Of a stretch of 64,000 bases of DNA, positions 41,759 to 50,504 are shown piece after piece; positions within the stretch are counted from its first letter, which is position 1; the number at the start of each line of letters is the position of its first letter. The notes below the pieces were generated by a model. That model worked only from the letters and a program-made list of their open reading frames with translations. It was not told the origin of the DNA and searched no databases. The translations under genes were made by a program, and so were the position numbers. The stretch is from contig CM049309.1 in the NCBI GenBank assembly GCA_026874595.1, positions 10,751,076 through 10,815,075 on the forward strand. The letters run 5' to 3'. This stretch comes from Sipunculus nudus. Lineage: Eukaryota; Annelida; Sipuncula; Golfingiida; Sipunculidae.

Positions 41759-44098
41759 ATGATTATACAACATTATTTTTATTTTTTTTTATTTTTCATA
41801 AGCATATCAAATTTCAAAGACAATTCTGCATAAGTAACTGGAGGTTAAATGAACTTGCACAAAAAATTTATTCAGGAAAGTAAAATATCATGACAGGACA
41901 GTAATACATGCTTCCTCTCCTTTTACATCCTGCTGTTAACCTGTGGGTCCTAGGTGTGAAATGTTCCCCATTACTGGGTCATACCACCAAGAAACCCCTG
42001 AAAGGCACACTTGCTTGTGAATGAAACAAGCCCATTGGGCACAACTTTTTCATTATGCCTGCTCACCCTTGTTGGGGGTTGACTGAGAAATATATCACTG
42101 CCTCGGCTGAGATTCTTTTACAAAAGGCGTGCAAAAGGAATGATAAAGTGCAAACTTACTGTATCATCCCATGACATTTCGTCAACGCCCGTCTCAAACA
42201 GGCTCTCAAACTCAAAGTTGACCCGCTCATCAGACTGTGTGGAAGTACAAATTATAAAATAATAGAATAAACCATATTTTATGTTTGCCTGAAAAAAAGT
42301 CAAATTAATGACTTGTTAATTCATAATAAATCATTGAAAAAATATTTAAATGTGGCAAAATATACTTTTTTTGTTAAGACTAAGCATCTGCTTGTGATTT
42401 CCTACTGTGTGAAATACAAAAATAAAAATTATGTTCCAAACTTAAAATGTAATGAATACTTCCTTAATATGGATACATATTCCTAAAATCACCACAATCT
42501 TCCACTAGATGTCACTGTCAGTTGTAATTTCTTTCTATGAATTTCAATAAAGATGTATCATTAGATCAATAGTTCTCTGTCCTAAGGGAACATCATTATA
42601 AATTTAATGGAAAGTGCTCCATATCTTTAGATTTGTATGTAGACAAAAAAAAACCAAAAGAAACAAATAAAACTGAAGGTGACATGTCAACTTCTGTATT
42701 GGTGTTAATCATGTTGTGATAAAGATACATTAATATTAAAATATGCTTAAACACTCAACCTACCTTTACTAGGCCAGCCAGGATAAGTTTGTTCATGTAC
42801 ACACAGGCAGTGTGGCCATAGTAGAAGATGAGGGGCAAGCGAAGGCGATCTGGGCATTTGTATATCACAGACTCCTCTGGAAAAGGCATAATACCATGTA
42901 ATTTTGATCACCAATATTCACAGCAGTGCTTAAATACTAGATTAACAGTATTGCAATTTTTATCACTGCAGCCATGAAATGAAATTCAAATTTGATAACC
43001 TGGACCCCTTTTTCAACTTGCCATGTGGCTATCAATAGCGGCTTTATCTGAAATGAACTGTAAAAATATACTCATGCAGAGACATAGTGACCCCAATGGC
43101 AATAAAGCTGAAAACTGGAGATAAAGCACACCACAGAGAGAATACTCTTCATTGCCACAAAATTATTCTATTAATTATCTAAATGTTTGTAAATGTTTAA
43201 AAATGTCCAGAAAACATGGATATCACTACAGTTTTTTTTGTTTATATCAATATGTTTATAATATGTGGGGCCCACCAAAATATTCAAAACACATATTTTA
43301 CAAGGGCATCTTGCGGCTGGTCAGATAAGCCAGAGCTTTGCAAATGGCTTTTTGCAACAAGTGACCTTTCAATATGCAACCTACCGCCTTAGGTTACATG
43401 TTTTGCCCATTTGTAAACATTGCTGTTTTCAAACATGTTTTAAAAAAAAAAACAAGTTCATACATTCTTCGCAGAGGTATTATAAGAATTTTTCATAACC
43501 AGAATAATGCTTGGATCATTAATAAATAAACAGAGGAAGCCAGAAATCACAAATTCTTTTTCAAAAGGTAGGTGAATGGGCAGCTTTAATTCTCAAGGTT
43601 AGGGGGAGAAGGCTTTGACCTTGCAATGGCTATGCCAATGCAGACTTCTATATAAATATGAAGGTCACTGTCACTGGTTGTCCATATATACTGTCAATGT
43701 GTCTATATAGGGACTTCAGACAATACCAATATTTGACTTGTTCTACCATGCATTAGTGAACTGGTATACCATTAGCCTGACAGCCTAAGTAGCTTGTACA
43801 GACCACAGCATATATACAGAAACAACACTGCCGTTCCCATTAACTATGCAGTGTCGGGTCCAGAGGGGGGTCCAGACCCCATTCTTTTGAGCCGCATCAA
43901 CCTCATTTTAAGGGGTTCAAACCAAATTTTATGGCCTGGACCCCTCTTCTTTTCTGAATTAGTATTTCTGGGTTGGACCCTTCCCTTTCCAAAATTCCTG
44001 GATCCAACCCTGCTATGATTTTAGCTCACTCACCTTTTAGTCCAGTGAATATACTTTCATTCAGAGCATAGCTGTTCAGGAAATATTCTTTAATTTCA
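17015..44098 (-). CDS. OVOA: OvoA ovothiol synthase (5-histidylcysteine sulfoxide synthase), spliced gene of 17 recognised coding exons
   Basis: OvoA couples histidine and cysteine with oxygen at a non-haem iron to give 5-histidylcysteine sulfoxide. After a PLP lyase step, its methyltransferase domain makes ovothiol A. Joining the 17 exons gives one open frame of 767 residues plus a stop, with GT-AG introns and consistent phases. Residues 1-175 are DinB-like and hold the iron-ligand candidates H43 (FYYGHT) and H140/H144 (HERIHLE, the HX3HXE motif of OvoA and EgtB). Residues about 190-520 are FGE-sulfatase-like (WPVEVNYHEAKAFC, NAWEWVEDHF, GGSWMSTGDEASRFARY). Residues about 545-767 form a SAM methyltransferase (GCGTG 610-614, GLDVS around D631). 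The family identification is secure from these motifs and their order. The initiator exon is missing from the model, and the enzyme is probably cytosolic since no signal peptide is seen in the recognised part. No neighbouring gene is recognised. Confidence 0.93.
17721..17826 (-). CDS. OVOA: OVOA exon 17 (methyltransferase domain)
   Basis: Acceptor CTGCAG, donor CCCAG|GTCAGC. It encodes residues 708-742: AWLLRLPEILKKGGLLAIST, then STEAAQKSFTKQIQP. RLP..LKKGG fits the post-motif IV turn (usually LPGGxL). Confidence 0.88.
18490..19294 (+). mobile_element. CAGCTGA-ended interspersed element, diverged copy in intron 16
   Basis: It begins ACAAGTGGCCCATGGGTTAT...CTCAGCTGAATT and ends AGTCAGCTGAGCTA, the ends seen in copies at 23953, 29792 and (inverted) 58591. 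Its middle (about 18960-19140) matches the inverted sequence at 63590-64000. No coding capacity seen. Confidence 0.7.
19362..19440 (-). CDS. OVOA: OVOA exon 16 (methyltransferase domain)
   Basis: Acceptor GTTTCAG, donor AAAG|GTCAGT. It encodes residues 682-707, LTWLPNELGCFDFILLSLLE then RAENPK. LPNELG.FDFIL fits the motif IV region of SAM methyltransferases. It is short, but in phase with both neighbours. Confidence 0.9.
20241..20405 (-). CDS. OVOA: OVOA exon 15 (methyltransferase domain)
   Basis: 55 codons in phase 0, acceptor CAACAG, donor CAG|GTATGG. It encodes VVGLDVSGRFIDACLSLQEG, YWNPQAEGAK and ends VTFKQ. The acidic residue of GLDVS is the expected ribose-binding Asp after motif I. 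VTFKQ matches the strand before motif III in OvoA methyltransferase domains. Confidence 0.94.
20744..21003 (-). CDS. OVOA: OVOA exon 14 (start of methyltransferase domain)
   Basis: Acceptor TTTGCAG, donor GAG|GTACAA. It encodes residues 540-626, ending AAAHVGCGTGAVTFRLGETF. GCGTG is the SAM-binding glycine loop (motif I). The residue two before that loop, usually Asp in this class, is His here. Phase 1 in, phase 0 out. Confidence 0.94.
21126..21430 (-). mobile_element. tRNA-derived SINE in intron 13
   Basis: On the minus strand it starts with a tRNA-like head: box A TGGCTCAGGGGTAGAGCA (21421-21404) and box B GAGTTTGAATCTC (21379-21367). A tRNA-unrelated body ending near GTTTGAAACTGCCCTGTC follows. 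It has the same orientation as OVOA. Related copies are at 48210-48535 and, 5'-truncated, 41925-42112. Confidence 0.85.
21912..22101 (-). CDS. OVOA: OVOA exon 13 (end of FGE-like domain)
   Basis: Acceptor ATTTTAG|GG, donor ACAG|GTGTGT. It encodes residues 477-539: GGSWMSTGDEASRFARYAFR, RHFFQHCGFRICRS, then a linker. GGSW...SRFARYAFR.HFFQH.GFR matches the final FGE-like strand region of OvoA. The acceptor and the first 12 exon bases are the last copy of a 43-bp tandem array filling the adjacent intron. Confidence 0.97.
22091..22510. repeat. 43-bp minisatellite carrying splice-acceptor copies, intron 12
   Basis: About ten diverged units of CATGAACCACCCTAAAATAT plus AAATACAAGAACCATTACCAC. Unit starts fall near 22091, 22134, 22177, 22220, 22263, 22306, 22349, 22392, 22435 and 22478. 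On the gene strand a unit reads ATTTTAG|GGTGGTTCATGG, identical to the real exon-13 acceptor and first exon bases; the real site is the terminal unit. Confidence 0.92.
23052..23216 (-). CDS. OVOA: OVOA exon 12 (FGE-like core)
   Basis: 55 codons, phase 0 at both ends, acceptor TTTCAG, donor TTG|GTGAGT. It encodes PVNLYPPNDAGFHDVFGNAW, EWVEDHFNGLPG and the FYDDFSNPCFDGNHNCIL region. NAWEWVEDHF is a hallmark of the FGE/EgtB/OvoA superfamily. Confidence 0.98.
23953..25716 (+). mobile_element. CAGCTGA-ended element, long copy in intron 11
   Basis: It starts ACAAGGGACCCATGGATCAT and ends CTCAGATGACTTAAAGTCAG plus CTGAGCTA. It runs parallel to 29792-31627 through shared phrases (TTAGCATTT.AAAAGC; TTTCATAAAC.AA; GTGCATTATGTTTG). 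It contains a (GA)n tract at 24807-24849 and a local duplication around it. Non-coding. Confidence 0.8.
24807..24849. repeat. (GA)n microsatellite
   Basis: About 20 GA units within the element copy. Confidence 0.95.
26418..26998 (+). mobile_element. CAGCTGA-ended element, 3' part
   Basis: It runs from GTGCCATGGTCAAAGTTTGG to TAGTCAGCTGAGCTAAAA, parallel to the last 600 bp of neighbouring copies. A matching 5' end (ACAAGAGACCTATGGGTCAT) lies at about 25859, so this may be one internally rearranged copy. Confidence 0.75.
29090..29176 (-). CDS. OVOA: OVOA exon 11
   Basis: 29 codons, phase 0 at both ends, acceptor TTCCAG, donor ACG|GTGAGT. It encodes KPVCDGVDCDIIYQDKIDAN and NLQYGSST, the link between the two halves of the FGE-like core. 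Skipping would keep the frame. Confidence 0.94.
29792..31627 (+). mobile_element. CAGCTGA-ended element, full-length-looking copy with duplicated 3' half, intron 10
   Basis: It starts ACAAGGGACCCATGGGTCAC...GCTCAGCTGAATTTTGG and ends TATAGTCAGCTGAGCTA after a GACGGACGGACAGACAGACG run. The segment from GTGCC.(T/C)GG(T/C)CAAAGTTGGGCAAA onward occurs twice (about 30365 and 31028), so the copy is a head-to-tail partial dimer. Non-coding. Confidence 0.8.
31940..32087 (-). CDS. OVOA: OVOA exon 10 (FGE-like domain core)
   Basis: Acceptor TCTGCAG, donor CTCAA|GTGAGT. It encodes residues 343-392, with YDVIELPLDWPVEVNYHEA, KAFCTW and FRLPAEAEL. WPVEVNYHEAKAFC is the strongest FGE-sulfatase-type signature in the gene. 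Phase 2 in, phase 0 out. Confidence 0.97.
32676..32901 (-). CDS. OVOA: OVOA exon 9 (Gly/Asn/His-rich insert)
   Basis: Acceptor ATAACAG, donor TTTAA|GTGAGT. It encodes residues 268-342 and interrupts the FGE-like domain between HPTFWVCQK and LRVMYDVIELP. The first part, GCKAGGGSNLGEYTHC, has spaced Cys/His residues. The middle is Gly/His/Asp-rich. The end carries four NGT triplets and related Asn/Gly repeats. The frame is open and both borders are in phase. Its length (226) is not a multiple of three, so skipping it would break the frame. The sequons need not be glycosylated if the enzyme is cytosolic. Confidence 0.88.
33644..33807 (-). CDS. OVOA: OVOA exon 8 (FGE-like domain)
   Basis: Acceptor TTCACAG, donor AAGG|GTGAGT. 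It encodes residues 213-267: VPIFEASKYMITNREFLDFV, then LDGGYNKEHLWTPEGWHWV and HPTFWVCQK. ITNREFLDFV and the W.PEGW motif are typical of FGE-sulfatase/EgtB-like folds. Phase 2 in, phase 1 out. Confidence 0.96.
34195..34845. repeat. degenerate (GACAGGCAGACA)n array, intron 7
   Basis: AGACAGGCAGACAACATGA-like units recur throughout. The Cys/Ser/Leu-rich frames on the minus strand are translations of this array, not genes. Confidence 0.9.
34940..35057 (-). CDS. OVOA: OVOA exon 7 (linker into FGE-like domain)
   Basis: Acceptor TTGCAG, donor CAC|GTGAGT. It encodes residues 174-212, including VTLGKPEDFPSYGWDNEYG, the start of the FGE-sulfatase-type fold in OvoA. Phase 1 in, phase 2 out. Confidence 0.95.
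35155..35305. repeat. (TAA)n microsatellite, intron 6
   Basis: Nearly pure ATA/ATAATA with interruptions by ATG and ATC. Confidence 0.95.
35571..35697 (-). CDS. OVOA: OVOA exon 6 (HX3HXE iron-binding motif)
   Basis: Acceptor TTTTACAG, donor GGAG|GTCTGT. It encodes residues 132-173: WGLFMGMEHERIHLETSS, then VLIRQLPVSMV and GWIYGP. H140 and H144 in HERIHLE match the second and third iron-ligand histidines, so the metal site is complete and catalysis of the sulfoxide-synthase step is expected. Phase 0 in, phase 1 out. Confidence 0.97.
35730..36530. repeat. interspersed repeat shared with 10740-11240, intron 5
   Basis: It shares ordered phrases with 10740-11240, and contains a (GACA)n run at 36211-36238. 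Confidence 0.65.
36594..38036. mobile_element. non-autonomous DNA transposon, GGGGGGTGTTTCAATAA ends, intron 5
   Basis: Terminal inverted repeats GGGGGGTGTTTCAATAA (36594-36610) and its inverse (38020-38036). Both subterminal regions carry several TTAAGTC/GACTTAAG motifs. A G-run/C-run element (about 37020-37150) appears nested inside. No transposase frame is seen. Confidence 0.85.
38569..38709 (-). CDS. OVOA: OVOA exon 5
   Basis: 47 codons in phase 0, acceptor TTGCACAG, donor CATGG|GTAAGT. It encodes EHYRMGGSFKWPPLDEV, then a helical Lys/Arg-rich segment, and ends in LPVTMESPW. HYRMGG.FKWP is a hallmark of OvoA, and the exon leads directly into the HX3HXE helix in exon 6. Confidence 0.97.
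39524..41260 (+). mobile_element. GGTGGCGCCACC element, complete-looking copy, intron 4
   Basis: The 5' end has hairpin GTAGTCG-ACAAG-CGACTAC (39537-39555), then GTGTATCCGC. About five units of roughly 280 bp follow, the last three being near-identical (starts near 40370, 40650, 40930). The 3' end is a hairpin GTATCCGC...GCGGATAC (41231-41260) that reuses the 5' GTATCCGC motif. Central tandem repeats, end hairpins and no coding frame resemble non-autonomous Helitron/Helentron-like (pearl-type) elements of molluscs; that assignment is an inference. Confidence 0.8.
41675..41754. repeat. (TA)n microsatellite, intron 4
   Basis: About 40 TA units. Confidence 0.97.
41925..42112 (-). mobile_element. 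SINE remnant next to exon 4
   Basis: It shares the SINE body (GTTAACC..., GGGTCATACCACC, CCCCTGAAAGG, GAATGAAAC) with 48210-48535 but lacks the tRNA-like head. It ends about 50 bp from the exon 4 donor. Confidence 0.75.
42160..42234 (-). CDS. OVOA: OVOA exon 4
   Basis: Exactly 25 codons in phase 0, with acceptor CACACAG and donor ACA|GTAAGT. It encodes SDERVNFEFESLF and ETGVDEMSWDDT, a strongly conserved OvoA stretch after the first iron ligand. Its length is divisible by three, so skipping it would keep the frame. A SINE remnant lies about 50 bp beyond its donor. Confidence 0.96.
42764..42876 (-). CDS. OVOA: OVOA exon 3 (DinB-like domain, first iron-ligand histidine)
   Basis: Acceptor CCAG before 42876, donor AAAG|GTAGG after 42764. 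It encodes residues 22-59, including CPDRLRLPLIFYYGHTA and MNKLILAGL. The His in FYYGHT (residue 43) matches the first histidine of the three-His iron centre of OvoA and EgtB. Phase 1 in, phase 0 out. Confidence 0.96.
43262..43500. repeat. interspersed repeat, intron 2 (also 55890-56140 inverted, 61408-61625)
   Basis: Shared order: GTGGGG.CC..CAAAATATTC, then a TGGC..G segment, TTTTGCAAC.AGTGACCTTT, and TTTGTAAACATTG near the end. The copy at 55890-56140 is the inverse, bounded by GGCGGGCCCCGCATA. Confidence 0.75.
43849..44013. mobile_element. GGATCC-ended short element next to exon 2
   Basis: CAGTGTCGGGTCCAGAGG...CCTGGATCCAACCCTG is a diverged copy of 4943-5149. It ends about 20 bp beyond the exon 2 donor. 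Confidence 0.6.
44034..44098 (-). CDS. OVOA: OVOA exon 2 (first recognised coding exon)
   Basis: Acceptor TTTTCAG at 44100-44099, donor G|GTGAGT after 44034. It encodes EIKEYFLNSYALNESIFTGLK with a leading T (last base of a split codon) and a trailing G. EIKEYF begins the N-terminal helix of OvoA. The polypyrimidine tract happens to be in frame with an ATG at 44133-44131, so an alternative start in a retained intron is possible but less likely than splicing. Confidence 0.88.
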
Positions 44099-44210
44099 CT
44101 GAAAACAAGAAACAAAGAAAAAACAGTTAACATCTTGAAATCTTATTTTATCTTATTCATTACACACATACATCAAATTATGACCAAGCAACACAATATA
44201 TATTTTAATA

Positions 44211-44395
44211 TACCGTAAAAAACCGCATATACGTTGAGAAATTTGTTCCCCAAAAAATTAATCCAAGAAAGGGGAGTCGACTTATGTGCGGGTCTAAGCC
44301 TGAGAGGCAAAATTTTGCACGAACTTAGTCAAACTGCCAGCCTGAATGTCTTAACTGAAAATTTATACTCGACTTATATGCGAGTTTTTACGGTA
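44211..44395. mobile_element. MITE with TACCGTAAAAA termini, intron 1
   Basis: The left end is TACCGTAAAAAACCGCATATA and the right end TATATGCGAGTTTTTACGGTA, imperfect inverse copies flanked by TA. It is 185 bp and lies about 110 bp upstream of the exon 2 acceptor. Confidence 0.85.
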
Positions 44396-45099
44396 AACAT
44401 TATATGTTGCATGGATTGTACAGCTAATAAATAATACAACAAAACACCCTCCATGGCTTAGATGCTGGCATTTGGTAGTCAATATTGAATAAGGATGGAG
44501 GAATATGCAGAACCTGGGGAAACTCACCGACCCTGGACAGGAAACTTTGTTGTTGAGCATATGCGACTAGCGACCTTGGCCTTCATCAGATTGGTTGAGA
44601 TGTTGTAAAAAAATACTGTTTTCTCAGATATTGATTTTAATGAATTACTATAACATATTACAAAATACGGTTTTGGTTTCATTCTAGTCATTTAAACCTA
44701 TGTGTCATTGATCAACTGTAGCTTGCTTTCTGAATCCGATCAGTTTTTTTTAGGAAAAGGTTTCAACTGTGGAACAAACTATAACATAAAAAATATTGTT
44801 ATACGATATTTGTGCTGCTTTTTCCTTTAGTGAACACGTTTTTCAGCAATGGACATTTCAAAATAAATTTGCTCCACTGCATGTTATTCCCATCCGTATG
44901 CTTAATAAAATTACAGATACCTTTTTCGGTATTACTTTTTTTATTGATGATGGAGGCTGGTTGTAATTTCTCTGCTGATATGACTTACTCTTTGGTACAT
45001 TTGGAAAGGTCCAACGGCTTCAAGGATGTGAAGGTCAAAGGGCATGTCAGCACTTTATTCAGCATCTTGAATGGTCGCACTGAAAAAAAATCATCAAAA

Positions 45100-48000
45100 T
45101 TATCTTACATGCAATATTCAGGTGATTCTGTGAATGATTTCTTATAGTTTTTTATGTTGGTGGGAGTATGTCGTTCATTTTTTAAACATGTAATCTGAAA
45201 AGATCCTTTCCAGAGGTACTTTATATGTGCTCCCTTTCAGGGTATGTCAGTATGGTACTTAAATTTTATAAATCTGCAAATTTAAATTTTGCATTATTAA
45301 AACCAGCAATGATTTCTTCGTAGAAACTGAGGCAAAGCAGCAATTAGAAATACCAAAGATCTGGTGCTTAAAATATGACAAACTACATATTGGAGACATA
45401 ATAAACACATAAGGTTTCAAGACACTAGATGAAACCACATTTTAGAATCTCATATAGTATCAATATAATTTGACATTCTCAAAATAAAAGAAAACATTAA
45501 TAAAATAAAGATAAATTACAGGTGGCACAACTAGTCTTCAGGAACTGAATATAATATTCATGAAGTTTAGAAGAGAATAACATTTTCTCTGGACCTTCCC
45601 CTAATCCTAAAATTTAAAGTACTAGGACGCTCTCTTTGAGACCTCATCCCGTAACCTAAATCTGTGCATGTGCGTAATATGAAAGAAGTCTGTCCATTTG
45701 TTTTTAACTTATAATGCTCACGGCTACTGTAAAGTTGCAATGATGGAGGTACTAAAACACATAAAAACAAGAAAAGGATAATAGGTGGCACCACTAGTCT
45801 CCTGTTCAAGACAAAGCTATCCAAGATCTTCAGTCAACTTGATTTTTGGACTAATCCATGCATCCTTTTTTTATATATTTCAGATTTGGTGTGATTTTCA
45901 CCAAATATGGGAATATTAAGGGTCAATTTAAGGCCAATCTCATGGTTAAGGTCACGACCCAATTTTTATAGGCAGGCTTTCTTCTCCTACCAATATCTAT
46001 ACACATGTCAAGTTTGATAAAGATCCTATAAATATTTTTCAAGTGATCTCACTCACAAGTTTTTCCTGCAATGGGACTGTGCTAAAACCCTTGTACACTG
46101 TTATTATAATACTAGTATCCCTGACTTTGTCTGGGATACAATAAATGGCATACCAGTAACTTCTTTTTCTGTTTGGTGTCCAAAAACTATCAATATAATA
46201 AAAGTTTATGGGACTTATCATCATTTAATGCGTATTGCTAAGCGTTCCCTGCCCTACATATCTACAAAAGCCCTCCAGACTCAGGCTGTCAAGTTTGATG
46301 AATCATGCCAAGCTGTGTATGAGCTATTTATCTATGTGCCCTTGATCCTGTCAGTCAACCACTCCAAGTTCATTCTGCTGATGAACAGAGTCAGAGCCAC
46401 ATTATATTTTTTTATGCTTCAAACAATTATTAACATTGTGGTAAAATATTTGCTTTAAATTTTTAAATACAGTCTGAAATTTACATCTAAAGTAATAATT
46501 AAATGATATTTGAATCAAAGGTTAAGAATTGATAAAATGAATTTTATCGAAGGTGGAACTCATAAAAATCATGCAGCTAACCATGAATACAAATAAACCC
46601 AATTAGGTGAGGTCCTCAGACTGATAAGACAGACATTGCTTGTTAATTAGAGGTTGGTCCAAATAACCCTTTTTAAGATAATATTTCTCATACATGTACA
46701 TTAAACATTATAGTCAGACTTAAAAAATTCATAAAAGATGTAAAATCATTCAAGTGTGACCAAAACCTAATCAGGCTAGGAGACTGATAATGTTCACTTG
46801 CCATTTTAATTATAAGTGAATTAGTGCAATAGTGTATGAGACAATACTATGCATAAAATTCAGAACAACAAATTTCATAAAAACTTCAAATATCATTCAA
46901 GTGTGACCAGAACCAAATCAGCTCTGAAGACATTAAATATATGACCCATTATAATTGTAAACCTTATTGAGATATAACCCTGCATGTAGAAATTGTTTAG
47001 GGACAGACAGATTGATGGAGCTGAGCACAATATGCTCCGCTACACTGAGGCAGGAGATAATTAAACCAACATCAACATTGTTACCTTAGATGTCCTCCTT
47101 AATTTATCTGTCATCAGATACCACAGGTACAGGTACTGTGATCTGTGTCAAGATGAGGATACAGACAAATCCACTGTCATATTCCAGAGACAGCTTAGAG
47201 AGACCAGGCTCACTGAGTGTGTTAACCTTGATTTCCCAGTATATATGGTCTGAACCAGTGTTTATTGAGTGAAATATGAAAGACTTGTAAACATCAGAAA
47301 GACTGCACTGCAAAATCTGTCGACTCATCATGAATAATAAGAAATGCAAGACAGTGTCAGCAAGCCTACGTTTTATTGATGGATGGTGTACGTGCAGGCC
47401 TTAGTCATCCAGATCACGTCAGTGGGTGTACCCATATTCCATGAAAACAGTTCTTTTATCAAGGAAGTAGTGACACGTAAATAAATGTCCTTGTCAGACA
47501 ATACCCTCTCTGACAAGAACATATTTAATGCCTTGTTTTTTTTTTTTACCTTGGCAATATATACAGCATGTAAATCATGCTGAAAGGTCAAGGTTGCTTA
47601 CACTTGTTTGCTGTACAAGGTTCAGTTTGATTGCTGTCCACTATATCATACGTGTCACATCTTACTTATATCTCTGAGAGGATTAGTATATTTTCTTCTT
47701 GATAATCAGTTATGACTGATTATGCAACAAGAGACCCAGGGTCTAATGTTCATACTGTGCTCTGCCTCTGTATCTTTCCTGTTGTCTGTTTGTCCTCACT
47801 CTGCTTACTGTACATAGACTGTCCTTCTGTTGAATACCATCTATAACAGTGCGATCTGACCACATGGCCATTTTTAACAATTAAATACACATACTGTACA
47901 AAAAGTTAATGCAGATTAATTGAATACACTTAAACAGTTAATTAAACCGCACATTAACTGCCTATGACATGAATTAACCTGCAAAGTATATGTGAAAATA

Positions 48001-48200
48001 TAGGTGATTATGGTTTAAATGCTGGAAAATACAGGAAATTATAGGAGATAATATTTACAGGAAAACACAGGAGGTAGTTGGAGACCTGCTTTACCCTGCT
48101 ATATGCAACGTGGGCTTTTTTTTCAAAATAATTTTATGTTGGAGGGAACTGCCTCAAATTTTGTTTATGCTGGCTAAACTAAGTATATGAACGTCTGCAG
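45100..48200. other. presumed intron 1 interior, nothing recognised
   Basis: AT-rich sequence without supported genes. Two short phrases, ACAGGTGGCACAACTAGTCT (45520) and AGGTGGCACCACTAGTCT (45784), resemble each other and may be repeat debris. The OVOA start-codon exon may lie somewhere in 44.1-53.4 kb but could not be picked out. Confidence 0.4.
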
Positions 48201-48209
48201 AATTCCATG

Positions 48210-48535
48210 CCATACACGACAGGGCAGTATCACACACTTTCCCTACTTTAATTTATATCCAGGTGTTAACCAGGCCTAGTGACTACTGCACCTGTATGCC
48301 CTGGATGTGTAATCCTTCTCATTGCTGGGTCATACCACCGAGGAACCCCTGAAAGGCGCACTCGTTTTTGAGTGAAACATATGGGTTTTGGGCACAGTCT
48401 CCTCATTAAGTCTGCAGAGTACTCTACCTGGGTGGGGGCCTACCGTGAAAATCTCACGGCTTCAGCTATGATTCTAATTCCCGATCTCCGAGCTCTGAGC
48501 CCTGTGCTCTGAACCTAAACCATGGAAGCTAGTAA
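48210..48535 (-). mobile_element. tRNA-derived SINE, intron 1
   Basis: Diverged copy of the 21126-21430 SINE, including body and a decayed tRNA-like head (GAGCTCTGAGCCCTGTGCTC on the plus strand). A further 3' fragment is at about 48660-48790. Confidence 0.75.
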
Positions 48536-49986
48536 GACCATCTTTGTGTTCACTACTAGTAGCATCTCCCCCCCCCCTGTTGTAAGAGAGTGTGTCAAAA
48601 AGTCAGAGTGGAATGCCCTCTGCTGTCTCAATGATTGATATTACCAACCTTTGACAACACCTAATGGCCTACAATATAAGTGTAGGGCATGGCCTTCCCA
48701 TTTAGCCTGCAGGGCACTCACCCTGGGTGATGGCCAACTGTCAAAAATATTACAGCCTTTACTGAGATTCGGTTTGTGTCATATGCTCTACTAAGTGGGC
48801 TTGGCTATCATGGGAACTCCTGTTCTGAAGGTGGTCCTGGCCAGAAACAGATGAGATATACAACAGAGTCTGAGGAAAATCAATGCTATAATCCTTATTA
48901 AAGCAGCATCACCAGATTGGCTTCCTGCAGCATCTTCTGGTTGCCTGGCAACAAAGAATTCTGTTTCCACCTTGCCATGCATGCTCTTCTCTGGCAGTTG
49001 TGCTGCTGCCTACTAGTACAGTCATCATGTCAATGCCCAGCAAACGGGTCACATGGTGTTATTCCTCCTAGTCACTTTAATGTTATGGGTGTTGACATTT
49101 TGACTTGCGCTCATTGATGAATTACTGAGTTCTTATTTGTACAGTACATCATTTTGGTATAATGTAAAACCTAAATTCTTGTCATATTAAAGTTGAGGTG
49201 ACCAGAAGAACAGGCTGACATGTATACATATAAGATTACAGATACGCATGTTTTATCTGATAATTAATCATAATGTAATATTCTTCTACAAATTCAGCTA
49301 GACACTTTGCCATGCATGTCATTAGCTTTAAAATAAAACAAAATATTTTATTATCCAACAGTGTTTAAACTTTTTAAATGTAAAAATTTTAAATAAATGC
49401 CTAAAGATTTTAGCTTTGTTGAAAAGTTCACCATTTAACTGGTATATCATTCTTATGTCCATCCAAGTTAAAGCCAAGAAGGACATCTGACCTTTACAAG
49501 GACAAACCTTCCTAAAACCATCAATAAAACTGTCATTCTGAATAACTTACACATCATATAATGACATTCATGTTTTGGAGAAGCCATGTTTGATTTATAT
49601 CACAGACATATGACACAGAAAAGTCAAGTGTCCTCAAATAAGTCTTTAACCTTTTTTTCTCCCCTGGACAATTTAACTGCCATATCACTGCCAAGGGTAA
49701 TCTGACATATATTTCCTACACCTTATCTGGACAATATGGTATGATTTATTAGTTCTATTAATCATGATAGTGACACAGCAAATTTTCTGGGATAGGCACC
49801 TCAACCAGGGCTTCACATTAACTTTTGAAAGTATTTGTCTAAGTCCAACATAAAGTTCCTTAGAAAAAGAAATTTTAAACTGAAATTTGAGATTATCATA
49901 CACTAATTTCATGCACACAATTTCATACACATGCCTTTTGCTTGAATCTTTGTTAATTAAATTTAGCTCAAAACAAAAACTAGGTA

Positions 49987-50504
49987 TACTGTGGAAGTGG
50001 TTTTGTTAGCGGGGTTTTTATTTTTGCGCTTTTTTCTACAGTCAGGTGCCCACATTATTATTAGATACAAGAATAGAGTAATGGCGAACTTAATAGACAA
50101 TGATGTGTCATATAGATCGTTAATGTTTTATGGGGAACTGAGAAATTGTTGTTGAGCTATTCTACAATTTACTCACATGTCACACTGCATGTCTGGGTGT
50201 CTTACCATAGTATCATCAAATTTAATTAGTTCTGGTAATTACATATTGTTTACCCCATGCAATAATGGTTCTCACTAGCCCATAGCCAGGTAGCATGTAC
50301 GCAGTTAACCGAAGCTTGTTAGATGGAAGGTAGGTTGCGTCACAAACCTATCTTTTATGTAATCTTAAAAAAATTTTGATAATTTAGTACAAATTTTAAA
50401 TCCCATACATACTGATTTGCCCAAAAAAAATCGAAATGCACTAATGCTGTAAAATGGAAAGAGCGCGAAAATTCAGTCGCACCACATTAACCACTTCCAC
50501 AGTA
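49987..50504. mobile_element. MITE with TACTGTGGAAGTGGTT termini, intron 1
   Basis: TACTGTGGAAGTGGTT at the left and its inverse AACCACTTCCACAGTA at the right form 16-bp perfect terminal repeats about 518 bp apart. No coding capacity. Confidence 0.88.

Noticed and set aside
44812-45147. 111-codon plus-strand frame in intron 1
   Set aside because: Hydrophobic start but no recognisable domain, no splice or promoter support, and AT-rich composition like its surroundings.
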